From positions 124,001 through 188,000 of the forward strand of contig JASANE010012231.1 of the NCBI GenBank assembly GCA_030248225.1: a stretch of DNA of 64,000 nt, in the 5' to 3' direction. A model generated the notes under the pieces. It saw only the letters and a program-made list of their open reading frames with translations, made no database searches and was not told where the DNA came from. Of this stretch, positions 47,181 through 59,239 are shown piece by piece. The stretch's first letter is position 1, and each line of letters starts with the position of its first letter. The position numbers were made by a program, and so were the translations under genes. The stretch comes from Trileptium ribeirensis. Its lineage: Eukaryota; Nematoda; Enoplea; Enoplida; Thoracostomopsidae.

Positions 47181-50100
47181 TTTTCCAAAACCTTAAACAA
47201 CTAAAAAATTTAAAATCATTAAATTCAAAACAGAATTCAGGTATGAAATTCGTATTATGTTACTTATAGAAGTATAAATTATTGTCAGATACTATATCTT
47301 TGTCTAATCACGCTTTAATATCGCCAGTGCAAGTCGCTTAGATATATATTGAAGCTGTTGGTCTTAGACTTAATGCTCCTGGCAGAGCACGCGAATAATA
47401 CAAGGAGATATCAATGGAAAAACCCACATAGCGGTCTGAGTAGAAAACAATCTTAAACATTATGAGAGATAACAGTAGCTAAAATTGCGTTTCAATCTTT
47501 TTTTAGAAATACTTTACAAAATTGCCATGTTCAATCATAATCGTAAAGATTCAAAGATTAATACTAAAGCATAGGCTCGTATGGTTCTAGATGTACCTAA
47601 TGGCAAAACTGTTTTTTTATATCAAGTTGGAATAAATAAAATAAAAGTAATTCTGTCGAAGTATCAAGCGAACAAACTAAATGTTCCCCGATTTTCTACA
47701 TTTATTTGCGAATATTTTACGTGCGCTACCCTTCTGCTGCGCTTCTACGTCATTATATCGCGTTTAAAAACATCAACTAACGTTATTTCTTGACAAATTA
47801 TTAGCGAAAATTATTCAAACCAAATGTGAGCCTTGGTAAAAATAATTATTGTAAATTGAAAAACGATGACAAATAGGTTTACTAGAGTTTGAGCGTCCTA
47901 TTTATACCCATGATTGTTAGCCCAGCTTAAGCTAAAATTTTATTTGTTAAATAAATTTTAAACTGATTAAAAGTAATATTTCAGGTGGAATAAAAATTAT
48001 AAGTCAAATGGCATTACGATGTAAAAAAAATTGTTACAATTTTAAAAGACATAACATTTAAATACTATGGGCGTACCTACTAGCGGGCAGTGGCGGACCG
48101 TGAACCTCTTATTTCAATTAGTGCGCCATTGTCTACAAGGAAAAACTTTTCTATTTGAGCTCGCCAGATGAATATATTGAGTAGACGCACAACGAGTTCT
48201 TATCCTGTCCACTAAAGTATTCAGACAATGCCCCGCTCCTGTCTGAATTAGATGTTAAATTAGCATAAGGCATCGATGAAAGCAATTAAAATAGCCGAAC
48301 TCTTAAAGCAACTGGACTTCTTTACACACTGAATAACGGCTATTTCGAGGTAAAATTAAATTCAAAGAACAGTGGAATATGTTCAAAAGTGCTGAATGTT
48401 CATTCAACCGCTTTAATCAATATTACATTGGATAACTTGTTCTCATGTTCTTTTCAAAATAACGCGCCAACGTGTCGAAATTGTAGGAGTATGATGACTT
48501 TAAGAAACAGATGCAGTTTCCTTCTTTGAAGCGACAGGCCACTATGTGCCCACCCTCTCGGTGCGAAACACCGAGTTCGCGTAATAGGTGACTCTAGCTA
48601 TCATTTCGGTTCCCCCTTGTTTATGTGAATAGAACTCAGACGCAGACCGTGGGGGAGACTTACATTACCATCTGGTCGATAAGTTTGTAGGAGTCGCGTA
48701 TCCCGTTCACCACGGCGTTTGCGCAAATGAGAAAAATGATGCCAGAGCTTAGTATAGGATAACGGAGAAAGTTAGGAAACAATTCTCGCCCAAGGAAACT
48801 TTCGCAAATTAATCAATGCTGTAAAGGGTCATCCTTTTGTCGTGAAAAGAATTTCTTCACAGTTAGTACATGCAATTCGAGAAAAGTGCACTACTCACTC
48901 ACATAGCTCCCTCGAGTAATCGGGTGGTCGATTACTATAGACAGTTTGCAACATAAACTGGCTAAGTACGTTTGGTTGCAAATTATATCGTATTAGCTGT
49001 AGGTCTTAGCTGTCAACTGACTTTCAAACAATTATCTTTACTTTTTCTTAACAAAAAAGGCCGAAATTGAATGCCAAAAAAATCAATGTGTGTCTCATTA
49101 TTATACAGATAACAACTATATAATACAAAAGCATGATTTGTAAGCGGAGGCACCGGTTTTGTTTAGCGATTGAATATACATGCGTTAGCCTGAACTAAGG
49201 TTGCCGATGGAAAGAACCGGCAAGTAAATAGCTGCATGCGTAATTAATCTAATTCACCTCGACGGACCTCAGGCGAATAAAACCAAAAAATTACATAGGA
49301 AAACCACCCTTCGACCACCGGACTCATAACGGCACAGTTATACTAAGGTGATCGCTAGTACTGCTAGAACGTAAGCCGTCATAACGGTCCTTACCCTTAA
49401 ACGCTTATTTTCGTATGTGGTACGTAATCCTAGCCGGATGAGCTAGGAGTGTCTAGTCAGTGTAGAAACAAAAGTTCTATCGTAAATCATACGCGGCCAG
49501 AGTTCTCGGCCTTTGGGAGTAGGTTGAATAAGCCACCGTCTGTCCGTCCCGTTACATCTACATCTCTACAAATAAAACTAAACAATTTCTGACTAATCTC
49601 CACTGAAGCTAAACTGTATAATCCAAACTATAAAAACAAAATTACATACACTCTTAAACTCATCATCAGATGCAATGAAGCAGTTCCGAATAATATTGTC
49701 GAATCAAGGCCCTAGCGCAACTGACATTAACAAAAACAATTCCAGAAAACTAAAAATAATTTAGCATTTAATATTAATAATCTTTCCGGCAACTCATGAT
49801 TACCACGAGCAAAAAAAATAATGTGTTGTCTACGAGTTTTAGAATGCCTGGTAAAGGCTGCGGGAGGACGAAATATTTCTAGATATGTTGAAATGAAACC
49901 AGGTTTAATAATATATGTTGAATGTTGAATTTCCATAAAATGCCACGAGGTTTAATAAAATTATATTATTCAGCGTTAGTATACGACAAAAAATATTTTG
50001 ATACGAACAGTAGAAAATTACACAAAATATGGACGAAATATATTTATGTAGAAGCTTATTTTATTACACTTGAATTCTGTGTATTGTTATAAAACTGGTC

Positions 50101-50694
50101 TTAATTCACTACTAAAGAATTATAGATCCTCACCAATCACAGCTAGTTGAAAGCCCGCCTTAGAATACATCCAATGGTCGAATACTTCCAATTCAAGCCC
50201 TATATGAACTATAGCATTGACGGAGTGTCTAAACCCCTAAAATAACACAAAAATATAGGTGAGTTAGTACTTCGCTACTGTGTTTTACGTCACACCGGAC
50301 TCTAAAAGCGCAGGCGGCTATCAAAGTTCTCGTATAATCAAAACCTCGTTTATTGAAAAAAGAATTTACTAAGAAAGCAATCGCTTCCGGAATAGCTCGA
50401 AAATCTACATGATTAACATCCTTAATAACTTTGTGTATGGTGCTCATTACACAAGGAAGGATGCCTCATATGGGCAGTTTTTGTTGTACCAGTGACCAAC
50501 CTTGACGCGCCTAAACAGTATGAAAATATATTTACTGTTAAAGCACATTGTCAAAGAATTTTAGTGCATTACTTTCTGTGCTATTCACACGCGTACGGAG
50601 CAGTGTCAATTTATTTTCCAATCACTTTGCTATCAGTATTTTAATACTGTTGCAGCTTATTGCTGATTCACAGAATAATGCGCCCATCTGCTCG

Positions 50695-50850
50695 AAATTT
50701 TTTGTTACATACGACATGCCGTAAGTAGCTGTGTTACATACGATATGTTGTGGTATGTAACCAATGTTACATGTGACATCTCGTATGTAACCAGTGTTGC
50801 ATACGACATGTCGTACGTACATAACTAGTGTTACACACGACATGTAGAGC
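50695..50850. repeat. Palindromic minisatellite, TGTTACATACGACATG units
   Basis: Five to six units such as TGTTACATACGACATGCCGT, GTGTTACATACGATATG, TGTTACATGTGACATCTCGT, TGTTGCATACGACATGTCGT, with GTATGTAAC inverted partners between them. The minus-strand 132-codon frame (50622-51020) translates this array and is not a supported protein. Confidence 0.75.
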
Positions 50851-50867
50851 TCTGCGAAACAACTCCA

Positions 50868-50943
50868 ATTGATATTGGTGCTCCCGTTCAGGTTGATATT
50901 AGTGCCTCGCTCCAGTTTGATATTGGTGCCCCCTTCAGATAAT
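50868..50943. repeat. Three-copy tandem repeat, about 27 bp unit
   Basis: TTGATATTGGTGCTCCCGTT, TTGATATTAGTGCCTCGCTC, TTGATATTGGTGCCCCCTTC are successive units, each followed by CAG-type spacers. Confidence 0.8.
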
Positions 50944-51335
50944 ATGCATCTGCAGCCTCTTGATTTCCGTAGTTTGAGATGAATTGAAAGCACGAAAAGC
51001 ACAAAATAAAAACATTTCAAAGTGGTAGCTAGCAGATGATTACTGTGATCTCTTCACTTTATAAAGCCTCTCTGTGTCTTTGTGCGTGAAGCGTGTTTGT
51101 TAAATTAATGACAAGCTGATTCTTAAATTTCGTAAGCGATATATGTATCACCCCTATTATTACAGTAATACTGTAATTTCTGTATATTACTGTAAAATAA
51201 GCAGTGAAGTCTATAAATTCTAACTGGGTCGCGAGTTTCATAGTGTTTTTTCAAGCTAGCACTTGCATTATTATGCTGGTAAAGCACGTAGGACACACGG
51301 TGGTCTAAAACATCTCAAAAGTAATACACTTGTTG

Positions 51336-52523
51336 CAGGGAATAACCGGAACCGAAATTTACCGGAACCGGAACCAGCAACCGGAACCGTCCATTTAAAC
51401 CGGATCCGGAACCGGAACCGGAACTTGGTCTTCGAAATTTATATATAGTAAAACAGATGATGGAGAAATGAAGGTATAGTGGATTTAAAACGCATTAAAA
51501 AGTAACTTTTACATTAAACTTAATGTATTGCGATGGTATTATTGCCTTTCTGAAACTTTAAAGAGACTGAGGAAGCTAATAATGTTTATTTATCGATCAA
51601 ATATATCGGTTTTTGGACATTCAGAGCAAAAAATGTCTTCCACTATACACCATTGCATATACTGCGTCAAATCGAATGTGCTTACAAAGCTTGGAGCGTA
51701 GAATACACACTTTCGCTCTGTCTCCAGTCGCCTCCCTTTACTACACATACGTTTGTTGCATGTTCTTCTGTAGGAAACTTAAAATTATTGGTTTATATGA
51801 TTCTAAGAGAAAATAATAGATAGACGGTAATTTTCTGATCAGTGGTCAGAGACACTGTTTAGACTAGCGTTGGACAAACAGTGCCCGTCAGTTAGATCAT
51901 AATGATGATAACTTTCTAATTAGAAGCTATAAATGAGACACACTGTGATGCTGCTCGCACAGTTTCAATAAATACAGTTCACTGCCAAGAAAGCAATTTT
52001 TAGCTGCGTTGCAGATAACGTTAGTTTACTTCAATTTAGACTGATTTACCAAATTTACAAGCGCACTGGCCGGTGCTTGACGCAATTTATGTTAGCCAAG
52101 CATACCCTAAGTACTTCTGCGTAAGCCATACCCTGTTACCGAATTGGACCGGTTTAAGTCAAACGTATCCCACAGACTTCTGGATGTGTAAAATAGCTGC
52201 TACAAGCATCGACCTGGCCTTGATTTAACAAACTCCTGCAGGTTATTATGAAAAATTCCTGCTCAAATTATGTGCCCTACTTACGTTTCACACGGCAAAT
52301 TGGTTAGTTAATCTTTTCTTTTGCTTTGTTGTATTGGAGCTTGATCATTGTATAAGATATATTACATATGTTTGGATTACAGGATGAAGCAAAAACGTAG
52401 AAAATTTCAAACAAAATTTTTAAACCGGAATTCCGGTTCCGGTATGTGTTTTGCCCTTTGCCGGAACCGGAACCGGAACACGATTTTCGCCGGAACCGGA
52501 ACCGGAATTCCGGTTACTCCCTG
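51336..52523 (-). mobile_element. Non-autonomous hAT-type element, copy B (1188 bp, inverted to copy A)
   Basis: Starts CAGGGAATAACCGGAACCGA and ends CCGGAATTCCGGTTACTCCCTG (20 of these bases are shared with copy A's start, reversed). Flanked by an exact 8-bp duplication ACTTGTTG (51328-51335, 52524-52531). The whole body is the reverse complement of copy A at close similarity, including the AGAACATGCAACAAACGTAT region. Same short frames, no transposase. The exact target duplication and close similarity point to recent mobility. It lies in intron 12. Confidence 0.92.
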
Positions 52524-52708
52524 ACTTGTTGTTTGCGTGGTATAGCAGCTTTGAGTTAGAATGTTATGGATGCTGGATTTCAAGTCCACCAAGAAATTTT
52601 ATCCATATTTTGTCTGTAGCGATGTATGACTGGTAACTTGACTTATCGCCAAGTTGGTGAACCGTGAGTGTGCGATATATAATTTAGAGAGATCTTCTCA
52701 GCTATAGT

Positions 52709-52800
52709 CACGGACAGAAATAAGTTCACAAAAACGAACGCAACAACATACGTTTGGACGCTATAACGTGCATTTCTGCTTACGTTCGTTCATAAACCAA
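52709..52800. mobile_element. Possible Tc1-like MITE end fragment
   Basis: TATAGTCACGGACAGAAATA resembles the left end of the MITE at 15209 (CAGTCACGGCCAGAAATA), followed by ACGAACG/CGTTCGT motifs. No matching right end found. Confidence 0.4.
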
Positions 52801-52879
52801 CGCAAAAATTGTTCGATATTGCAAAATAAGCCTAATATAAGCCTTCTGTCAGAAATTTAACTATTTAATGCCATTATGA

Positions 52880-53850
52880 CTGACTTTATCAAACTGCCTC
52901 CAAACTACTTACGGGGAACCGAATTGACAACCCCTGATCCTGGCGTGGTGGGGGGAGCGAGATATTTATTTTCTCCAGGCCGAACTGGCGAGACTCCCAT
53001 CTAAACTGGGCGACCGAAAAACAGAAATAGCTTATTCACAGTAATTACACAGTAATAACGCACATTACATACTGAAACACTACTGGTTAACTGCAATGCT
53101 GATCATAATGTTCATACAGCATTTGGCTTTCCCAAACTGCCTCCAAAGTACCTGGCGCTGGCATCTTGATAGAGTCTAAATTTGTGGGAGCGCACGAACC
53201 GGAGGTAGACACCACCATCCGACCTGGTCGCTCGAAAAGGGGGCTACCCCATCATCGATAATGGGACGGACGAAAAGGGATTGCCCCCGATTCAACTGGT
53301 ACAATTTCGCCGTAATTTTTTATCAAATAAATTTTGTGGGGGACAACTTTTTCTGGGGGGGGGTGAGGCAAGGACATTGAAAATTAATGGGGGCACGAAT
53401 TGAGGCGACCTTGCCGCGAACCAGGAGCAGGCCGACTATGGGGAGGGCGCCCACCACTAGCGAGATGCAACTGGGGTCCTCCCAGATCGAACTGGCAGAC
53501 GGCTGGGGAGAGAAATTAGGTTATTACTGCAGGTCGAATTAGGGAGACCGAACATCTGAACTGGGGGCCGAGCAACGTGAAAATAGCATAAATAGCTGAT
53601 TCACAGTAAATACTATAATAATGCACATTATAGTGCAACCCAAATCGATTGAAGGAAATATGTTGTGTTCTTCAGTTTCGCTCGGAACAGATTTAAGGAT
53701 TTTTTAGTTCCATAAAGAAAAACTATCATTTTTTTGCCTTGCATGCAAAAATTGCCTATTTTTAGTCCTGCGGAAAAAACCCTGGCAGAAGTCAAAAACA
53801 TGTGGGAGGCCCAAATATCTAGCCACACACCGCCCCCTCCCCTTTTCGTG
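52880..53850. repeat. Degenerate GC-richer repeat with internal duplication
   Basis: CTGCCTCCAAACTAC (52896) and CTGCCTCCAAAGTAC (53138) are copies, as are ATAGCTTATTCACAGTAATT (53027) and ATAGCTGATTCACAGTAAAT (53590). In between are many GAACTGG(G/C)(G/C) phrases typical of a decayed element. No gene. Confidence 0.55.
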
Positions 53851-54420
53851 GGAAAGCTATAACTCGACTTAATAAATTATTGGCGTATAACTAACGCAAT
53901 ATGCAGTGCGTTATGTTACGACCCGTTTTTATTAAATTATGACTGTATTTCGGCCTGATTTTACGCTATTCTGATAATATTGTATGTGACAATCCCTTGC
54001 TAGCTTTTCCTGAGTTAATTTGTACCCTTAGCTGTTAGTATGGTTTGCTTTACGCATACTGCTCGTCAGTTAATACATTTTACCCGCACAAGCCAGAGCT
54101 GCCTTTAGTTTCATAGGTGCTAACTAACACTGAGAAGACATGAAATTAATTGAAAATTTCACGATTTATTGGCATTTCGTCGTTTTTCGGCTCTCCCGCT
54201 GCCTTGATCAACTTGAATCTAATTAGCTGAATGGTTATACAATAATTCCTTGCCCAGACTTTACTAAATATAGGCGAACTTTGTAGCGTAATCAAATGGT
54301 ATATCAATTCCGCAAACGTGGGTGACGGATTCTTTTAGTTACCATGAATTAAGTGGAATTCTCTGTTAAACCATGGAAGGGGCTTCTAATCAGAACGTAC
54401 TAGAGATTGTGTGTTGCAGG
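53850..54420. other. Intron 12, no recognised feature
   Basis: Plain AT-rich sequence without repeat ends or coding similarity. Confidence 0.4.
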
Positions 54421-54424
54421 GTTG

Positions 54425-55740
54425 ATTTCCGTCTGTGTGTGTGATCGGCCATAACTCGGGAACGACTTAACCGATTTTCAAGATCTTGGGCTCATTCGAA
54501 CCGATTTATCGTGTACATTTCGAGCGTTTTCGTATTTGGGGTCTAGTTCCGGGGCCAGGGGTCAAAATGTGGTTTTTTTGCCCCATTTTAGTACCCTTCA
54601 CGGAAGCAAGGTTATTTTTACCTAACTTTCGAATTTTTTTCTCTGAATTGGTTTTATTACATAGTAAAATGCTAAATGCCGACGCGTCTTTTTTGTTTTT
54701 TGCTTAAGGCTCCGGTTCTGGATTTATGGGGATTACGGTACAGGGGTATGGCGCTACAATGGTTCCTCCACTCAAAATTTGAAAATTTGTTCTGACGTTC
54801 TTGGGTGGCTGATAAATTTAACCTGAGGGTTTTCTTTCATGGAAAACTCATTGGCGATGCTGGTTTTGCTCTGTTACCCATGCTTCCATGGAAACGGGGG
54901 TATGACGCCCCTTGGTTCGGGGTCAGAAGTCAAAATAAGGTTTTTCACCTCATTTTAGTACCAATCACGGAAGCAAGGTTTTTTATCTTAACTTTCGAAT
55001 TTTTTTCTGGTTTGTTTTATTTCATAGTAAAATGCTAAGTGCCGATGGCTCTTTTTTAATTAAGGCTCCGGTTCTGGAGTTATGGGGTTTGAGGTATGGC
55101 ACCATCGTGGTTCCTCGACCCAAAATTAGTAAATTTGTTGTGACGTCGTGGGCGGCTGAAAAGTTTCACTCAGGGATTTTCGGGGATGGGAAACTCATTG
55201 CCGATGTTGGTTTTACCTTGCGACCCATGGTTCCATGGGTATATACCGGGATATGGGGCTCCCATGGTTCGAGGTCAGAGGCCAAAATGAGGGTTTTTAC
55301 TCCACTTTAGTACCCTTTACGGAAGCAAGGTTTTTTCATTTTAGTACCCTTTACGGAAGCAATGTCATTTTTATCTTAACTTTTGAATTTTTTCTATGGT
55401 ATGTTTTATTATATAGTAAAATGATAAAATGCGGATGCCTATTTTTTTGTTTTTCGATTAAGGCTTCGGTTCGGGAGTTATGGGGTTTGAGGTATGGCAC
55501 CATCGTGGTTCCTCGACCTAAAATTCGAAAATTTGTTCTGACATTCTGGGCGTCTGAAAAGATTTACTTGGAATTTTTCGGGCATGGGAAACAGGTACGG
55601 GGGTATGCCGCCGCCATGGTTCATCGACCCAAAATTCTTAATTTTACTGTTACATCCTCTTACGTTGCTGATAGCTTGCACTCGGGGGTTTTGGGGCATG
55701 GGAAACTTATTGCCGGTGTTAGTTTTGTACTAACTTGTGC
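54425..55740 (+). repeat. Tandem array, about 3-4 units of 355-400 bp
   Basis: Landmarks recur in order. GGTCAGAAGTCAAAAT-type: 54550, 54917, 55271. ACGGAAGCAAGGTT: 54599, 54967, 55319. ATAGTAAAATGCTAA: 54662, 55025, 55413. AAGGCTCCGGTTCTGGA: 54705, 55061, 55460. Units preserve open frames over long stretches (54486-54707, 54805-55038, 55032-55310, 55235-55819), but these do not join into one frame and show no domain, so I regard them as incidental. The left flank CATAACTCGGGAACGACTTA is a phrase also seen in other repeats of the window. Confidence 0.85.
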
Positions 55741-55819
55741 GGTATTGTGTGATATCTACATAATAGCATATCGACGTTTGCTATCGAGAGCTCATTGGCT
55801 GTGTACCCAAAAGGAGTAG

Positions 55820-56306
55820 GTGTACCTATGCTTCAATACGTTCTGCAATCTCGATAGAGTTACTAGTTTAAAAAGCGAAGCTCAGTGTTTTACGTAATAA
55901 AACAAAATAAATAAATAAAACGCCGCAAAAACGTCTTCGAGGCTACAAGCAATTTTTAATTTAATTTAATTTTTGTGTGTATTAATCTTTTTTGTTTAAA
56001 ACGGGATTTTATAAAGAAATATCACGTTTTCGTGTATGCTGAAAATATTTTAACCCCGTACAAAGTAAGATTTGCCAGAAGGAATTCAACCAGGGTAACT
56101 TAAAAATTTGCCAGGAGAAACGAACAGGGGCACCACCCGACTTTGTCAGATTTTCATGTAAGACCTTATTGAAGTCGACCGAACTTTTGCCGATTTAATG
56201 TCTTGCATTACTAGCTGGTACACAAGTAAATCTTTTCATACGTATGATCACTGACTGTCTAAGACAATTGGATTGCAGTTTTATGTAACCCATATTATCG
56301 TTACAG
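55820..56306 (+). other. Distal intron 12
   Basis: AT-rich; at 56070-56155 AACCAGGGTAACTTAAAAAT, TTGCCAGGAGAAACGAAC and CCGACTTTGTCAGATTTT resemble the interior of MITE family B in decayed form. Ends at the acceptor TATCGTTACAG for E13. Confidence 0.5.
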
Positions 56307-56735
56307 GCATTTGTCGCCAAGTACAGCTGTGTAATAGCAGCAGATCGCCGCGTTGGCAGCGCAACTGCTCCTAGCCCAGCGAACATTGGACCTGGTGGGT
56401 GTGGAATGCGAAGCGGGGGTGGACCGACATCAGCCGATCCGGCACTTAACAGGCAGCCTTCATCCGTATCCCACCCGGCAAGTGTGGGCTGTGGTGGACT
56501 TGGGCCCGCTAGTGTCCCATTAGGTACACCGCAGCAACCGTTTAGTAATTGCGGTGGATACGGCAACGCAGGAAGCGTTGGTGGTCCATTGTCGGCGTCA
56601 GGAGCAAACGTCGGTTCTCCTTACACCATGATGCATCAACAACATCAGCCGCCATCTCAGCAACTTTCACAACAGTCCGCGTCTGTAGGTGGAATTTCAT
56701 CGCAACCTAATACGCCTGCTTCACCACTGAAAATG
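56307..56735 (+). CDS. MED14: MED14 exon E13 (start of disordered linker)
   Basis: Opens with AFVAKYSCVIAADRRVGSAT; joined to E12 this gives YGFKAFVAKY, matching the family's IQGLKAFLSKYVDE. From there the sequence turns into low-complexity Gly, Ser, Pro, Ala, Gln and His (SGGGPTSADP, HQQHQPPSQQLSQQ, SSQPNTPASP), as in the long unstructured linker before the C-terminal tail-interaction region of animal MED14. It ends after PLKM at AAATG|GTTTGT, phase 0. It follows a 16.6-kb intron. Confidence 0.92.
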
Positions 56736-57530
56736 GTTTGTTATTTACAGTTTTTATATTGGCAATGAATTGTTTAGTTTTGGATTGTTTTAATAATAAT
56801 ATTTGATGTTTGTTGTTAAACGTCTTAGTGAATTAGTATTAAGGACCTGCGGTTTATTTCCGTTTTCTTTTGAGTATTTCGACGCGCCACCCAAATGTTG
56901 CCAGATATAAGTTGGAAACATAAGTTGATTGTTCCAACCTAGCGTAACCCTAATAAAGCTTTCATATCTACTGCGTTGTTTTTTACGCGAACCGATGGCA
57001 AAATTCTACTTCGTTAATGTCGAAAAATTTAATTTAGAATTTTACGAGGCTCATTTTCTTTAGTATAAAAACCATTTCCTTCCTTATCATTCAGGTTTTC
57101 ACTTTGAATAGCTTTTAGCGAAGTTTGAATTCTTTAATTTTTTATTTCAAAAATCGGTTTAGTGTAGCAGCGTCCCATTAATAAATTAGTACATTTCCAT
57201 CCAAGCTTGGATTATACAATAGTAAGTTGATTTTTTCAATGGCAGCAGAGAGGTGTCGCTCAAAACTGAACCACAACTGTCGAAATAAAACTGATACTAT
57301 TTAGTGGTAGACTGGAGTTCTGTAACAACGATAAAATAATGTTTTAGGTTTTTTGTATTCGTGCTTATATTGTGAGAATATTTTGTTTGAGCAGTAGTTG
57401 TAGCAGTATTTAAATCTCTATGCCATCTCTACGTCCAACTATTTTCCATGTCCAAATTGATACAGTATTGCTTATACCCTTTACTAAGAATTATTTCATG
57501 TTTGCTTATTATTAAACTTGATAATTTAAG
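56736..57530 (+). other. Intron 13
   Basis: AT-rich, no recognised element; acceptor GATAATTTAAG is weak in pyrimidines but is the only one that fits the frame. Confidence 0.55.
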
Positions 57531-58020
57531 AATCCTGGCAGTATCCAAGATCCTTCTCCAGCTACGTTTGCGCCGATTGCGTCACCATCCAGTAATCTGG
57601 TAACTCCAAGTCCACTCATTGGAAGCGGGGCGCAACACTCGACGCAGCATCTTCAACATTCGACAGGCGGCTGTGGGACGTTGACTGCACCATCACCTGC
57701 TATTCCGCCAGCATCTCCTGCGCAGCCTCACTCGGTGCCCTCTACACGTGGCCACGGCGCTTACGGCTTGAGTGGCAGCGGCATAGACCATCATGCTAAT
57801 CCGCACCATGGATTCGGTCCCATGAGTGTGGGCGGAGGTGCGACTGCAGCTGGTGGAGCTATGTTTTCAACTCCGAATCAAAGTCCAGCACCACCATCAG
57901 CTTCAACGGTGACGCAGCGTCCACATCCTAGTCCAGCAGCTGGAGCAGGGTCTCAGCATTTAAGCATTGGATCGTCGGCTGTTGGTGAATTTAATACAAG
58001 TGTTGGCTCGTGGCATGATC
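57531..58020 (+). CDS. MED14: MED14 exon E14 (disordered linker)
   Basis: Reads NPGSIQDPSPATFAPIASPS, SNLVTPSPLIGSGAQHS.., SPAIPPASPAQPHSVPS, NQSPAPPSASTVTQRPHPSP and SVGSWHD. The repeated SP/TP dipeptides resemble the family's ..PASPHPSAGG..PSPGGLMPSSPLNPQPSP linker, a likely target of proline-directed kinases. The donor GATC|GTAAGT at 58021 is strong; the open frame runs on to 58197 but changes character (KCLSMKLKEIASS..), so the extension is intronic. Phase 1. Confidence 0.9.
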
Positions 58021-58199
58021 GTAAGTGTCTGAGCATGAAATTAAAAGAAATTGCATCATCGATAATAACGTTATTTCCACGTGAGAGTCGTGATACAACC
58101 AATGATAAGTTCTCATCAGGTCGCGCATTCAAATGTCAAATATGTGATGCGATGAATAAAATTACATTGGATTGGGAATCGATTTATATTAATTTTTAG

Positions 58200-58214
58200 G
58201 AAATCCTGGTAATG
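58200..58214 (+). CDS. MED14: Candidate 15-bp micro-exon of MED14
   Basis: TTTTTAG precedes GAAATCCTGGTAATG, which is followed by GTAAAT. With the last base of E14 it would add RNPGN and keep phase 1, so inclusion or skipping would both leave E15 in frame. NPG-type residues fit the linker. No direct evidence for use; similar short AG..GT pairs occur by chance. Confidence 0.25.
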
Positions 58215-59239
58215 GTAAATATGTTTTTAGGTTTATGTTGGAAGAGATAATGTAGATTTGTGGGATAGGAATTAAATATGTGTCTTAGTCAAACGTTACG
58301 TGAAGTAATCGCCAGCAAAATGGCTGTTTTTTTCGAAAACTGCGTGTTAAGTTTGATCCTTTTAGTTTGCTCTCACCTAGGTGTGACCTGCACCCTCCAT
58401 TTATAACTTGTGTTCTGCGGCAGTTTTGTTGAAAATGTATGTTAAATATTATGTAAATAAGTCGAAATGCCATAATAATCATCACTGTGGAGGTGAACTC
58501 TTTATCTTATGCGCAATAACAGTTGCATCACCGCTGTGGGCAACGTTGGGCGTACTGCATTTTAATTTGTAACCGTCAGATAGATCTCATGAGTCGATTG
58601 ATATAACGCGTGGATGCCCCCTTTTAAATAATGCGCCACTAAGCTATAATGCGCCACTAAGCTTAATATTACTCCGACTGACCAAACATTTTTGTTGTTT
58701 TCTTAATTTGGTTACTGAACGGTTTTTAATCATTCGAAAAATTTATTTTCTTCTACTAGAGAACTTCCTCGAAGTTTTAACGACAGAAAAAAGGGCATTT
58801 CGTTTGTGACGTCAGAGTTACAAGAAAATAATTTGTTCGCGTACAGAGACCGATCTTAATTCAAAGCTAGGAAATGGTATCGAAGAGTTATTATCGAATT
58901 GAAATAGCTAAGTCTGCGTTAGCAGTGATCCAAATCGATTTCCTGGATTCCACATCGGGTAATGCAAAATACAACGACCATCGATAGTCCTACCGTAGGT
59001 TCGTTCACATTAAGTTTAGTAGCGCTTAAATTTTTTTATGGCGCCACTGCACAATACAGAAAAACTTTATCATAATGTTCCCAAGATTTTTGGCTATACA
59101 AATAGATACTTTACTGTTAGTTTTAGAATGACATGTTGGTTTCCATACTATTGCCTTGGGTTTTATTTGTCTGGCTTGAAATCTTTTTCGACTAGCCACA
59201 CTTGTTTAACTTTGTTTCTCGAGTTGCTACTGCTTTGGT
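58215..59239 (+). other. Intron 14, proximal
   Basis: AT-rich intron; a 20-bp direct repeat (AATGCGCCACTAAGCTTAAT-like) is present at 58630-58665. No coding similarity. Confidence 0.45.

Larger units (their letters stand above)
39667..50690 (+). other. Intron 12, first 11 kb, no recognised gene
   Basis: Long AT-rich stretch with only short frames, none resembling a known domain. Contains small tandem repeats (43128-43255, 47071-47180) but no transposon ends that I could pair. The 44300-44560, 46440-46600 and 48090-49600 parts are less AT-rich and may be old repeats; I found no tRNA, snRNA or protein signature in them. Confidence 0.45.

Noticed and set aside
58021..58197. Extension of E14 to the end of its open frame
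   Set aside because: A strong GTAAGT donor lies at 58021, and the amino acid character changes abruptly from Ser/Pro/Gly-rich to unrelated sequence after it.
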